64,000 bases of DNA from Paenibacillus sp. DCT19 (GTDB taxonomy: Bacteria > Bacillota > Bacilli > Paenibacillales > Paenibacillaceae). Below the pieces are notes generated by a model. It was not told the DNA's origin and did no database searches. It saw nothing but the letters and a program-made list of their open reading frames with translations. This document shows, in pieces, positions 50,327 through 58,005 of the stretch. The position numbers were made by a program, and so were the translations under genes. Each line of letters opens with the position of its first letter. Within the stretch, counting starts at the first letter, position 1. The DNA lies in the NCBI RefSeq assembly GCF_003268635.1, contig NZ_CP029639.1:1499501-1563500 (forward strand), given 5' to 3'.

Positions 50327-50445
50327 GATTAATGATTCGTTGAACTTAACATTAGGAAGTATAGCGCTCACACAATGGTACTCTCTTGGCAACTCGTAAT
50401 GAGTTACGTCGAATGGAGTCCAAATTCATCGATTTTTTATTTCAT

Positions 50446-50552
50446 TTTCAGCTTCTATTAAGGTAGCGAGGGTAAGATATTTCTTGTAAACCCCTTCTCG
50501 TGTTAGATAGATGTGTGACTGACCCCGCCGGACGCCGGTGGGGTATTTTTTT
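50446..50552 (+). ncRNA. Candidate structured RNA R4, copy 2
   Basis: Second copy of the element at 46631. TCTATTAA (50554 minus 100: 50454-50461) pairs with TTAGATAGA (50503-50511). The CTTGTAAACCCCTTCTCGTG core is identical to copy 1. The end ACCCCGCCGGA/GCCGGTGGGGT forms a terminator with seven Ts. It lies 170 bases upstream of rhaD, separated from it by its own promoter. Confidence 0.5.
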
Positions 50553-50574
50553 GTTTGATTTTGAAATAAAACAG

Positions 50575-50653
50575 ATAAACAAACATAAACAAAAATAAAT
50601 AAAATAATTTAACGATAATTTTATTGACTTATAAAGATAAACAAAGGTATAAT
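50575..50653 (+). promoter_or_regulatory. rhaD promoter with three ATAAACAAA repeats
   Basis: TTGACT (50624-50629), 18 bases, TATAAT (50648-50653). The 9-mer ATAAACAAA occurs at 50575-50583, 50585-50593 (ten bases apart) and 50637-50645 (between -35 and -10). The first and third lie within the exact 11-mer AGATAAACAAA. The placement suggests binding sites for a regulator of rhaD. Confidence 0.6.
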
Positions 50654-50724
50654 GAATGTGAAAAAAGGAACTTAATAGTACGTGGCAAGCCAAAAAAATG
50701 ATGTAATCTAAGGAGAGAATGATC

Positions 50725-51579
50725 ATGAACGTGACCCTTACGAATAAAACGAACGAAACGGATCGACCTGCTGGCTGGAATATTCCATTCATCCGTGAGA
50801 TGGCCGAAATTACACAGCATATGTGGAAAAATGGCTGGGATGAACGCAATGGTGGTAATGTCAGCTATTTGCTGGAGGAAGAAGAGGTTGCTCAGTATAT
50901 CGATATTCATCAGGTCATCCGTACAATTAAACCCGCATTTGCTGTGCATGAGCTGGCAGGGAAATATTTTATCGTAACGGCTTCGGGTAAATATTTCAAA
51001 AATGTGCTTGCTGATCCAGAGAGTAATCTCGGATTACTGCGTGTCTCGCAGGATGGACAGGAATTGGAGGTATTGTGGGGCTTGAAGTCGGGAGCCAACC
51101 CGACCAGTGAGCTGCCTACCCACTTCATGAGTCATATCGAACGTTTGAAAATCGACCCGAATCACCGGGTTGTCATGCACAACCATGCGACCAATGTACT
51201 GGCGATGACATTCATCCATGAACTGGATGAGGCGAAGTTTACGAAGACGTTATGGCAGATGTGTACGGAATGTGTGGTTGTATTCCCGGACGGTGTAGGC
51301 ATCATTCCGTGGATGATCCCGGGATCGAATGAGATTGGACGTGAGACGGCTGAAAAAATGAAGAAGTATCACGCAGTGATCTGGCCACAGCACGGTATTT
51401 TTGGTACAGGGACAACGATTGACGAAGCTTTTGGACTCATTGAAACGATTGAGAAGGCTGCCCAGGTGTATATGCTGGTTGCTGGTCATGAGATCAAACA
51501 ACGAATTACGGATGAACAGCTGACAACCCTCGCTGAAGCTTTTGGCGTGACCCCACGTCCAGGCATCATCGGCACATAA
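50725..51579 (+). CDS. rhaD: Rhamnulose-1-phosphate aldolase
   Basis: 284 residues, class II aldolase fold. The RhaD signature [18 protein letters not shown] opens the protein; zinc ligands come from HNHATN (residues about 153-158) and PQHGIFGTG; catalytic Glu is likely in [12 protein letters not shown]. It cleaves L-rhamnulose-1-phosphate into DHAP and L-lactaldehyde. ATG 50725 has AAGGAG nine bases upstream; ATG 50719 lies closer to the SD. No rhaA or rhaB gene adjoins, so this copy stands apart from a rhamnose operon within the window. Confidence 0.93.
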   Translation: MNVTLTNKTNETDRPAGWNIPFIREMAEITQHMWKNGWDERNGGNVSYLLEEEEVAQYIDIHQVIRTIKPAFAVHELAGKYFIVTASGKYFKNVLADPESNLGLLRVSQDGQELEVLWGLKSGANPTSELPTHFMSHIERLKIDPNHRVVMHNHATNVLAMTFIHELDEAKFTKTLWQMCTECVVVFPDGVGIIPWMIPGSNEIGRETAEKMKKYHAVIWPQHGIFGTGTTIDEAFGLIETIEKAAQVYMLVAGHEIKQRITDEQLTTLAEAFGVTPRPGIIGT

Positions 51580-51621
51580 TATATGTATTGCTCGTAGAGG
51601 AATCTTTTACGAGTGAAAAAG

Positions 51622-51668
51622 GAAATGGTCTTTGGTTCAATGAACCGAAGTCCGTTTCTTTTTTTTTT
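51622..51668 (+). terminator. Intrinsic terminator of rhaD
   Basis: The arms GAAATGGTCTTTGGTTC (51622-51638) and GAACCGAAGTCCGTTTC (51642-51658) form a 17-bp stem with G-U pairs, followed by ten Ts. A small CTCGTA/TACGAG hairpin precedes it at 51591-51613. Confidence 0.92.
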
Positions 51669-51790
51669 GGCATCCAAACGTCAATTTAGCTCAAAAAAGT
51701 TCAAATAGATCATAAAGAATGGCTTTGTTATTCATTATTGAATTGTAGAATGCATTATCTCACGCTGACGAATTTCGGGTGAAATGACGT

Positions 51791-51826
51791 ATTGTTATTG
51801 CGCTCGCGATTTTGCATAATAACAAT
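51791..51826 (+). promoter_or_regulatory. Inverted repeat in the kimA leader
   Basis: ATTGTTATT (51791-51799) and AATAACAAT (51818-51826) are perfect 9-bp arms just before the kimA SD. They could be a regulator site or mRNA hairpin. The c-di-AMP (ydaO) riboswitch that controls kimA in Bacillus is not recognisable in 51670-51860. Confidence 0.4.
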
Positions 51827-51861
51827 GCTTCACACATGAAAGACGGAAGGAAGTCATGATC

Positions 51862-53679
51862 ATGATTGGCAAAATGAAGAGGGTCTTAATAGGCAAGCCG
51901 ATGAAATCGGCGCAACTGGATGGGGAGAAACTGGGGAAATGGAAGGCTCTCGCGATTCTATCCTCGGATGCATTATCGTCTGTAGCCTACGGTACGGAAC
52001 AGATTTTACTGGTGCTCGTTGCGGCTGGATTTGCCGCTCTGTGGTATTCCGTCCCGATCTCCATCGCTGTGCTTGGCTTACTTGTCATTTTAATATTCTC
52101 TTATCGGCAGACGATATTTGCCTATCCTACAGGGGGCGGGGCGTACATTGTAGCGAAGGATAATTTGGGCACAACGCCAAGCCTGATCGCCGGCGGATCA
52201 TTACTAGTCGATTATATCCTCACGGTTGCGGTAAGCTCATCTGCAGGAACCGACGCGATTACGTCGGCATTTCCCGCTCTACATGATCACAGCATAGCAA
52301 TTGCGCTGTTGATGATTGTATTTTTAACCATAATGAATCTAAGAGGGGTCACAGAGTCGGCATCCGTGCTGGCGCTCCCGATATATCTGTTTATCTTCTC
52401 CATTGCAATACTTATCATCTCTGGTGGGATCAAGTTCTTCACTGGAGGTATGCATGCAGCAGCACCTGAGTTCGGAACCAGTCTATCACACGTAAGTATA
52501 TTCTTATTGCTTAAGGCATTCAGCTCAGGTTGTTCTGCACTAACCGGGGTGGAAGCTGTAAGTAATGCCATTCCGAACTTTAAGCAGCCTGCGGAGAAAA
52601 ATGCAGCAGGAACTTTGCTGCTGATGGGGTGTATTCTTGGCGCAATGTTTATCGGCATTACCTTGCTCGCTTTTGGTTATGGCGTGAAGCCTGATCCTCA
52701 GGCAACGGTTATTTCACAGATTGCTGAAGCAACGTTTGGCAGAGGCACGATGTATTTTATCATCCAAGGTGTGACAGCACTCATTCTATTCCTGGCTGCG
52801 AATACGGCATATTCGGCTTTCCCGCTGTTGTCGTTCATGATGGCGAAAGACAAATATATGCCGCATATGTTCATGGTGAGGGGAGATCGCTTAGGCTTCT
52901 CGAACGGTATTATTTTTCTAAGTGTAATGTCTGCATTGCTCGTGGTTGGTTTCAAAGGCAATACGGAAAGTCTCATTCCCCTCTACGCGGTGGGTGTGTT
53001 CATTCCATTTACGTTATCCCAACTGGGCATGATGATTCGCTGGATCAAAGTCAAACCATCAGGCTGGCGGACGAAACTACTTGTTAATACGGTAGGTATG
53101 CTGACGACCTTGTCGATCACCTTAATTTTTATTTTCACCAAGTTCACACAGACATGGGTTATCTTTATTTTTCTACCACTCGTCGTTTATGGCTTCATGC
53201 GCATTCACCGTCACTATTGCAACATTGCTGATGAACTGCGGATTGACATCCAATTAGAGAAACCGATTCGAAAAGGAAATACGATTGTGATTCCAGTGGC
53301 TGGTATTACACGGGTAGTGATGAATACGATCAGTTATGCCCAGACGATGTCGGATAACGTTGTTGCGCTATACATTGGTTTCGATGATGAGGCAATTCAC
53401 AAGATGGAGAAAAAGTGGGAAGAATGGAACCCCGGTGTTCGCCTTGTGGTGGTGAAATCCAGATACCGTAGCATTATGGGGCCATTGAAAAAATTCATCG
53501 ATACCGTAGAGTGGAAAACATCCGAGACGGATCACATTACCATTCTTATCCCGCAATTCATCACCAAGCATTGGTGGCAAAATGTACTGCATAATCAAAC
53601 AAGCTTCATGATTCGAACCTACTTGATTAATTACAAGGACGTTATTGTAACAACTGTTCCTTACCATCTTAATCGATAG
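51862..53679 (+). CDS. kimA: KimA-type potassium importer (APC superfamily)
   Basis: About 605 residues, the same length as Bacillus subtilis KimA (YdaO). Shared features run throughout: KRVLIGKPMKSAQ at the start, LSSDALSSVAYGTEQILLVL, AYPTGGGAYIVAKDNLG, GGSLLVDYILTVAVSSSAGT, KAFSSGCSALTGVEAVSNAIP, AANTAYSAFPLLSFMMAKD, and PLYAVGVFIPFTLSQ. About twelve membrane helices are followed by a cytoplasmic C-terminal domain of 150 residues ending TTVPYHLNR. KimA is a high-affinity H+/K+ symporter controlled by c-di-AMP. Start ATG 51862 (spacing eight from AAGGAAG) or ATG 51856. Single gene with its own terminator. Confidence 0.92.
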   Translation: MIGKMKRVLIGKPMKSAQLDGEKLGKWKALAILSSDALSSVAYGTEQILLVLVAAGFAALWYSVPISIAVLGLLVILIFSYRQTIFAYPTGGGAYIVAKDNLGTTPSLIAGGSLLVDYILTVAVSSSAGTDAITSAFPALHDHSIAIALLMIVFLTIMNLRGVTESASVLALPIYLFIFSIAILIISGGIKFFTGGMHAAAPEFGTSLSHVSIFLLLKAFSSGCSALTGVEAVSNAIPNFKQPAEKNAAGTLLLMGCILGAMFIGITLLAFGYGVKPDPQATVISQIAEATFGRGTMYFIIQGVTALILFLAANTAYSAFPLLSFMMAKDKYMPHMFMVRGDRLGFSNGIIFLSVMSALLVVGFKGNTESLIPLYAVGVFIPFTLSQLGMMIRWIKVKPSGWRTKLLVNTVGMLTTLSITLIFIFTKFTQTWVIFIFLPLVVYGFMRIHRHYCNIADELRIDIQLEKPIRKGNTIVIPVAGITRVVMNTISYAQTMSDNVVALYIGFDDEAIHKMEKKWEEWNPGVRLVVVKSRYRSIMGPLKKFIDTVEWKTSETDHITILIPQFITKHWWQNVLHNQTSFMIRTYLINYKDVIVTTVPYHLNR

Positions 53680-53860
53680 ACGTATGACAAGAGAGGTAGA
53701 GATCTATACGTGCAGTGGAAGCTTTACTCCGTTGTTAGAAGTGCTAATATCCTTACGAAGCAATAACCAGAGTGCATTTGTAAATTGTTATTTTCCAGTT
53801 TTGTGTTAAATGAGTGATGATCCAGGAAATGAAATGTTCATTTCGCTTTTACAAAGACAG

Positions 53861-53904
53861 CCGCATGAAACTTCCCGAATGAAGGGAGGACATGCGGTTT
53901 TTTT
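53861..53904 (+). terminator. Terminator of kimA
   Basis: CCGCATG (53861-53867) pairs with CATGCGG (53891-53897), with an inner CTTCCC/GGGAG pair, then seven Ts. Confidence 0.85.
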
Positions 53905-53988
53905 GTCATTTTATCCATTAATATGGAAGCCGTTTCAAGATGCTCCGTTTGGTAAACCCCCTTGTCAACGATTAACATTACGTTGATT

Positions 53989-54058
53989 CAGAATGGATTC
54001 TGCAATGATGTTGAACTTATAGACTGATTAAGGTGGTTATGACGCTTGAGTCATGACC
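53989..54058 (+). promoter_or_regulatory. Leader region of the ugp-like operon with two palindromes
   Basis: CAGAAT-GG-ATTCTG (53989-54002) is a compact palindrome that could be an operator. GGTTATGAC (54035-54043) and GTCATGACC (54050-54058) form a hairpin with one mismatch just before the SD of the first permease gene. Upstream TTAACATTACGTTGATT resembles a half-conserved Pho-type site but is not convincing. The gap 53680-54089 has no gene. Confidence 0.35.
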
Positions 54059-54089
54059 GAATGAGCTAATTGAGGGGGAAGAAAATCCG

Positions 54090-55052
54090 ATGAGTGAGCT
54101 TGATAACCGGATCGGCTTGCCTGCTACCAGTCGGCGTATATCGAAGACAAGTGAGCGCCGTACGGCTTCGCTCCGAGTAGGGCGGATGCGGGAGAATATG
54201 CTGGCCTATGGTTTCCTGGCACCATCGCTGCTTTTGTTCGCAGTGTTCCTGTTCTATCCAATGTTTAAGTCTGTGTACCTCAGTCTGCATTCAACTGATC
54301 CTACGGGACAGATTGCTGCCTATGTAGGACTGGACAACTTTAAGGCGGTTTTCCAATCCGGGCTGTTTCTTCAAGGCATGAAAGTGACGTTGCTGTTTGT
54401 TTTGTTCACGGTGCCAACGGGCATCCTGGCCGCTCTCATTCTGGCTGCGCTAACCCATAACAAATTTAAGGGAATGCGTGTTTTTCAGTTTGTGTTTTCT
54501 CTACCCGTTGTATTATCTGTAGGTTCGTCCGCAGTCATCTGGAAGTTTCTGTTCCACCCGACGCTGGGCATGCTGAACTATTTATTAGGAAAAGTCGGCA
54601 TTGATCCGATTCCTTGGCTAACCAGTCCGGATTGGGCACTAATCTCCATTTCGATCATGACCATCTGGATGAATCTTGGATTCAATTACATTATTTTGTC
54701 CAGTGGATTGCAAGGCATCCCGGATGAAATCTATGAGAGTGCGAAAATGGATGGAGCAGGACCATTGCTTACATTTCGCAAAATCTCAATGCCGTTGCTG
54801 TCACCTACGCTGTTTTTTGTCAGCGTGGTTTCCATCATTGGTGCGTTCCAGTCGTTTGGTCAGATCAACATTCTAACCCGTGGGGGACCGATGGACAGTA
54901 CGAATGTATTCGTCTACTCGATCTATCAGGAAGCCTTTGTTAATTTCCGTTTCGGAACAGGTAGTGCGCAGGCACTGATTCTGTTCGCGGTCATTATGCT
55001 TCTAACCCTAATTCAGTTCAAATGGGTAGAAAGGAAAGTACATTATCAATGA
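54090..55052 (+). CDS. ugpA: Sugar-phosphate ABC transporter permease, UgpA/MalF type
   Basis: 320 residues: a hydrophilic N-terminus of about 38 residues, six membrane segments, and the cytoplasmic EAA loop EIYESAKMDGAGPLLTFRKI followed by MPLLSPT. This is the MalF/UgpA-type permease that pairs with a MalG/UgpE partner. GAGGGGGAAG lies before the ATG. The next gene overlaps by four bases (ATGA). The binding protein two genes on resembles UgpB, so glycerol-3-phosphate or a glycerophosphodiester is the likely substrate. Confidence 0.85.
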   Translation: MSELDNRIGLPATSRRISKTSERRTASLRVGRMRENMLAYGFLAPSLLLFAVFLFYPMFKSVYLSLHSTDPTGQIAAYVGLDNFKAVFQSGLFLQGMKVTLLFVLFTVPTGILAALILAALTHNKFKGMRVFQFVFSLPVVLSVGSSAVIWKFLFHPTLGMLNYLLGKVGIDPIPWLTSPDWALISISIMTIWMNLGFNYIILSSGLQGIPDEIYESAKMDGAGPLLTFRKISMPLLSPTLFFVSVVSIIGAFQSFGQINILTRGGPMDSTNVFVYSIYQEAFVNFRFGTGSAQALILFAVIMLLTLIQFKWVERKVHYQ

Positions 55053-55870
55053 GAACTCCATGGATTAACACCTTATTGTATGTGCTTCTCACGATCTGTG
55101 CGGCACTGGTGCTGTATCCGGTCATGTATACCTTCTTCATGGCTGTGATGACGCCCGAGGATGCAAGTGCCTATCCGCCGCATATCATTCCGCAGTCGAT
55201 TGATCTGTCCAACTTCTCCGAAGTATTCGATATCGTGCCTATTGGTACGTTTATCTGGAATACTTTCCTGGTTGCGGGACTGACCATGCTGGGGCAATTG
55301 ATTACGGCGAGCATGGCTGCATACGCTTTTGCCAAAATGCAGTTTAAAGGGAAAAACGTCATCTTCAGTATGTTTGTCGCGACGATGATGATTCCTTGGG
55401 AAGTCACGATGATTCCAAACTATCTAACGGTTCGTAGTTGGGGCTGGCTTGATACGTATCAGGGCTTAACCGTTCCGTTCCTGGCTACGGCGTTTGGTAC
55501 CTTCCTGCTAAGACAGTTCTTCATGCAACTCCCCAAAGAGCTGTTTGAAGCAGCAAAAATTGATGGCTGTGGACACATTCGATATTTTGTATCGCATGTA
55601 CTACCGCTGTCTCGCCCAGCGCTTGGAACACTAGCGATCTACTCGTTCCTCAGTATGTACAATTCGTATCTGTGGCCGTTGCTCGTAACGAACACCCCAG
55701 AGATGAGAACAGTACAGATCGGGATCTCGATGCTGGAGTTCCAGGAATCCACTGCATGGAATCTGGTATTTGCCGGCACGGCGATGGTCATTCTACCATC
55801 CTTGTTGCTGCTGGTGTTTGGGTTGAAACAGCTTGTCCGCGGGATGGCGGCTGGCGCATTGAAGGGTTAA
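55049..55870 (+). CDS. ugpE: Sugar-phosphate ABC transporter permease, UgpE/MalG type
   Basis: 273 residues with six membrane helices. The EAA loop is ELFEAAKIDGCGHIRYFVSHV with LPLSRPALGTL behind it, as in MalG/UgpE. PPHIIPQSIDLSNFSEVFD and MIPWEVTMIPNYLTVRSWGW are family stretches. The ATG at 55049 overlaps the end of the first permease gene. The gene for the binding protein follows after 298 bases that contain an R2 repeat. No ATPase gene lies in the cluster; a shared MsmX-like ATPase encoded elsewhere is presumed. Confidence 0.85.
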   Translation: MRTPWINTLLYVLLTICAALVLYPVMYTFFMAVMTPEDASAYPPHIIPQSIDLSNFSEVFDIVPIGTFIWNTFLVAGLTMLGQLITASMAAYAFAKMQFKGKNVIFSMFVATMMIPWEVTMIPNYLTVRSWGWLDTYQGLTVPFLATAFGTFLLRQFFMQLPKELFEAAKIDGCGHIRYFVSHVLPLSRPALGTLAIYSFLSMYNSYLWPLLVTNTPEMRTVQIGISMLEFQESTAWNLVFAGTAMVILPSLLLLVFGLKQLVRGMAAGALKG

Positions 55871-55959
55871 TTCAATCAGAGCTTTACCACCATTGAAAAA
55901 GGTTCTTGCATTCCAATGCTACGAGCGAGTAAACCAGGCTCAAGCTTAAAATCAATTTA

Positions 55960-56125
55960 TGAGTAATTGCGAAGGTAATGGAAGGAACGAAATCGATTCT
56001 GAAGAAGCAGCGCGTTTGCGTTTATCACCGGATTTTCCCATTTAGAGAATGGGGAGAAAAAATCTGGGGATAACAGCAATCGGAAGAACGATTCGTTACT
56101 GGAATGGCCACTTCGCATAACTCCA
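55960..56125 (+). repeat. Dispersed repeat R2, copy 3
   Basis: TCTGAAGAAGCAGCGCG, CACCGGATTTTCCCATTTAG, GGAGAAAAAATCTGGGGATA and ACAGCAATCGGAAGAACG match copies 1 and 2 over the core; the ends are more diverged. It lies within the ugp-like operon between the second permease gene and ugpB. Confidence 0.75.
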
Positions 56126-56168
56126 ATGAACTGATTTTTGAAATGAGCCCAAAAAAAGGAGAGAGATC

Positions 56169-57554
56169 ATGGTAAAGGGATTTGGTTTGAAAAAAAGAGG
56201 AACGTTCGCATTAATGTTGGCAGCACTGATGTTAGTTATCTCCGCATGTGGTACCAAAGCAGACACAAGCAGCACGCCAGCGGCTGGTGGACAAGCAGAT
56301 GCCGCTGCAGCTACGACTGAGCCGGTTCAATTGAATTGGTGGCACTCCATGTCCGGTGCAGGGGAGAAAGCGATCAATCAACTTGCATCCGACTTCAACG
56401 CTAGTCACCCTGACATTCAGGTAAAAGCGATCTATCAAGGTAAATATGATGAGAGCTTGAATAAGCTGAAAGCATCGATGGGATCAGACAGCGGCCCTGA
56501 CATCATCCAGGTATATGAGATCGGAAGTAAGTTCATGATTGACTCTGGCATGATTACGCCAGTACAGCAATTTATTGATAAAGATAATTTTGATCTTTCT
56601 CAATTGGAGCCAAACATCATTCGTTATTACACCATTGATGGTAAATTGAACGCGATGCCTTTTAATACATCAAACCCAATTCTCTACTACAACAAAGACA
56701 TGTTCAAAGCAGCGGGCTTGGATCCAGAGAACCCACCAAAGACATATGAAGAGTTCGAACAAGCAGCTAAAGCACTGGGCAAAGACGGTAAACCAGGCGC
56801 TTCCATGGCGATCTATGGCTGGTTCATGGAGCAATTCTTCGCTAACCAGAATGCAGATTATGTAAACAATGGTAACGGTAGAGACAGCGCAGCTACTGAA
56901 TCTCTGCTGAACTCCGAAGCTGGTGTGAAGACATTATCGTGGTGGAAAAAGATGATCGACGAGAAAACAGTATCTAACCTCGGACGTAGCACAGATGATA
57001 CAACAGCAGCATTCACAGCACAACAAATTGGTATGACACTGGATTCTACGGCTGGATTGCGTAAAATCGTAGAAGGTTCTGGCGGTAAGTTTGAGCTTGG
57101 AACAGGATTCTTGCCTCGCCCAGCAGATGCAAAAGATGGCGGCGTTGTCGTTGGCGGTGCAAGCTTGTACATCATGAATAACAAATCCGATGCACAGCAA
57201 CAAGCAGCGTGGGAATTCATCAAGTATTTGGCGACACCAGAAGTACAAGCGAACTGGAGCGTTGCGACAGGATATTTCCCAATTACGACAGCAGCTTACG
57301 ATCAGCAAGTATTAAAGGATAATATGGCGAAGTACCCGCAATTCCAGACAGCAGTCGACCAATTGCACGCTTCCGTTGATTCGACAGCAACTTCTGGCGC
57401 AGTTATGGGTGTATTCCCAGAAGCAAGACAAATTGTCGAAGGAGCAATCGAGACGGTTCTGAATGGTCAAGGTGAACCTCAAGAAGCTCTGGATGCAGCT
57501 GCGAAGCAAATTACAGATAAGATCGCACAGTATAACAGCACAGTGAAGAAATAA
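56169..57554 (+). CDS. ugpB: Extracellular solute-binding lipoprotein, UgpB-like
   Basis: 461 residues. Signal peptide with lipobox LVISAC (lipidated Cys at about residue 27), then a Thr/Ala-rich linker. The binding-protein part matches UgpB: NWWHSMSGAGEKAINQLASDF, GPDIIQVYEIGSKFMIDSGM, LNAMPFNTSNPILYYNKDMF, and GLDPENPPKTYEEFEQAA. UgpB binds sn-glycerol-3-phosphate or glycerophosphocholine. AAAAAAGGAGAGA lies before the ATG. Forms the uptake system with the two permeases upstream. It precedes a secreted nuclease/nucleotidase, which fits phosphorus scavenging. Confidence 0.88.
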   Translation: MVKGFGLKKRGTFALMLAALMLVISACGTKADTSSTPAAGGQADAAAATTEPVQLNWWHSMSGAGEKAINQLASDFNASHPDIQVKAIYQGKYDESLNKLKASMGSDSGPDIIQVYEIGSKFMIDSGMITPVQQFIDKDNFDLSQLEPNIIRYYTIDGKLNAMPFNTSNPILYYNKDMFKAAGLDPENPPKTYEEFEQAAKALGKDGKPGASMAIYGWFMEQFFANQNADYVNNGNGRDSAATESLLNSEAGVKTLSWWKKMIDEKTVSNLGRSTDDTTAAFTAQQIGMTLDSTAGLRKIVEGSGGKFELGTGFLPRPADAKDGGVVVGGASLYIMNNKSDAQQQAAWEFIKYLATPEVQANWSVATGYFPITTAAYDQQVLKDNMAKYPQFQTAVDQLHASVDSTATSGAVMGVFPEARQIVEGAIETVLNGQGEPQEALDAAAKQITDKIAQYNSTVKK

Positions 57555-57582
57555 TGTTAGATTAATCTCATAACTACAACTC

Positions 57583-57614
57583 AGATGCGGCGGTCGAACA
57601 TGATCGTCGCATCT
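57583..57614 (+). terminator. Hairpin after ugpB, weak terminator
   Basis: AGATGCGGCGGTC (57583-57595) pairs with GATCGTCGCATCT (57602-57614), one mismatch and G-U pairs; no T-run follows. Confidence 0.5.
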
Positions 57615-58005
57615 CTGTGTTCAAACTGAAAATATCATGTGGGCCTTAAGTCGGATGAAATAAAGATAAACTAAGGATGATCATTGGAAAGATGGTATCG
57701 TAAAATGTCGAAAAGATAATAACTATGCACTGAATTTGTTAACTTTTCTGACGTTAATTAGTCATATATGCATAAGTGTATAGTGCGAAAAGCTAAAAAA
57801 GTCACGAATTTGAACGGAAAACTGCCTGAATTGAAGTTTTTATTTAACATATATTTTATTTTTGTGAAGTCTATGTTCTATTTTCTATCATTTCATAAAA
57901 ATAATGTTTACATATAATTCCGGTTCAGTTATCTTATATTTGAACTAATGTACAAGCTGTCTGAACAAATGATTGTCAAAACGAAGATACGGGGGTAGGT
58001 AAAGG
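57615..58005. other. AT-rich leader of the surface nuclease/nucleotidase gene
   Basis: No gene seen. TTTACA (57907-57912), 16 bases, TTATCT (57929-57934) is a possible but weak promoter. GGGGTAGGTAAAGG directly precedes the ATG at 58006. TTTAACATATATTTTATT near 57840 contains one TTAACA-like half-site of the kind PhoP binds, without a clear repeat. Confidence 0.3.

Noticed and set aside
51670..51860. Possible ydaO (c-di-AMP) riboswitch before kimA
   Set aside because: None of the conserved ydaO sequence blocks is visible; only a 9-bp inverted repeat.
57820..57960. PhoP boxes before the surface nuclease gene
   Set aside because: Only isolated TTAACA/TTTACA half-sites without the expected 11-bp periodic repeats.
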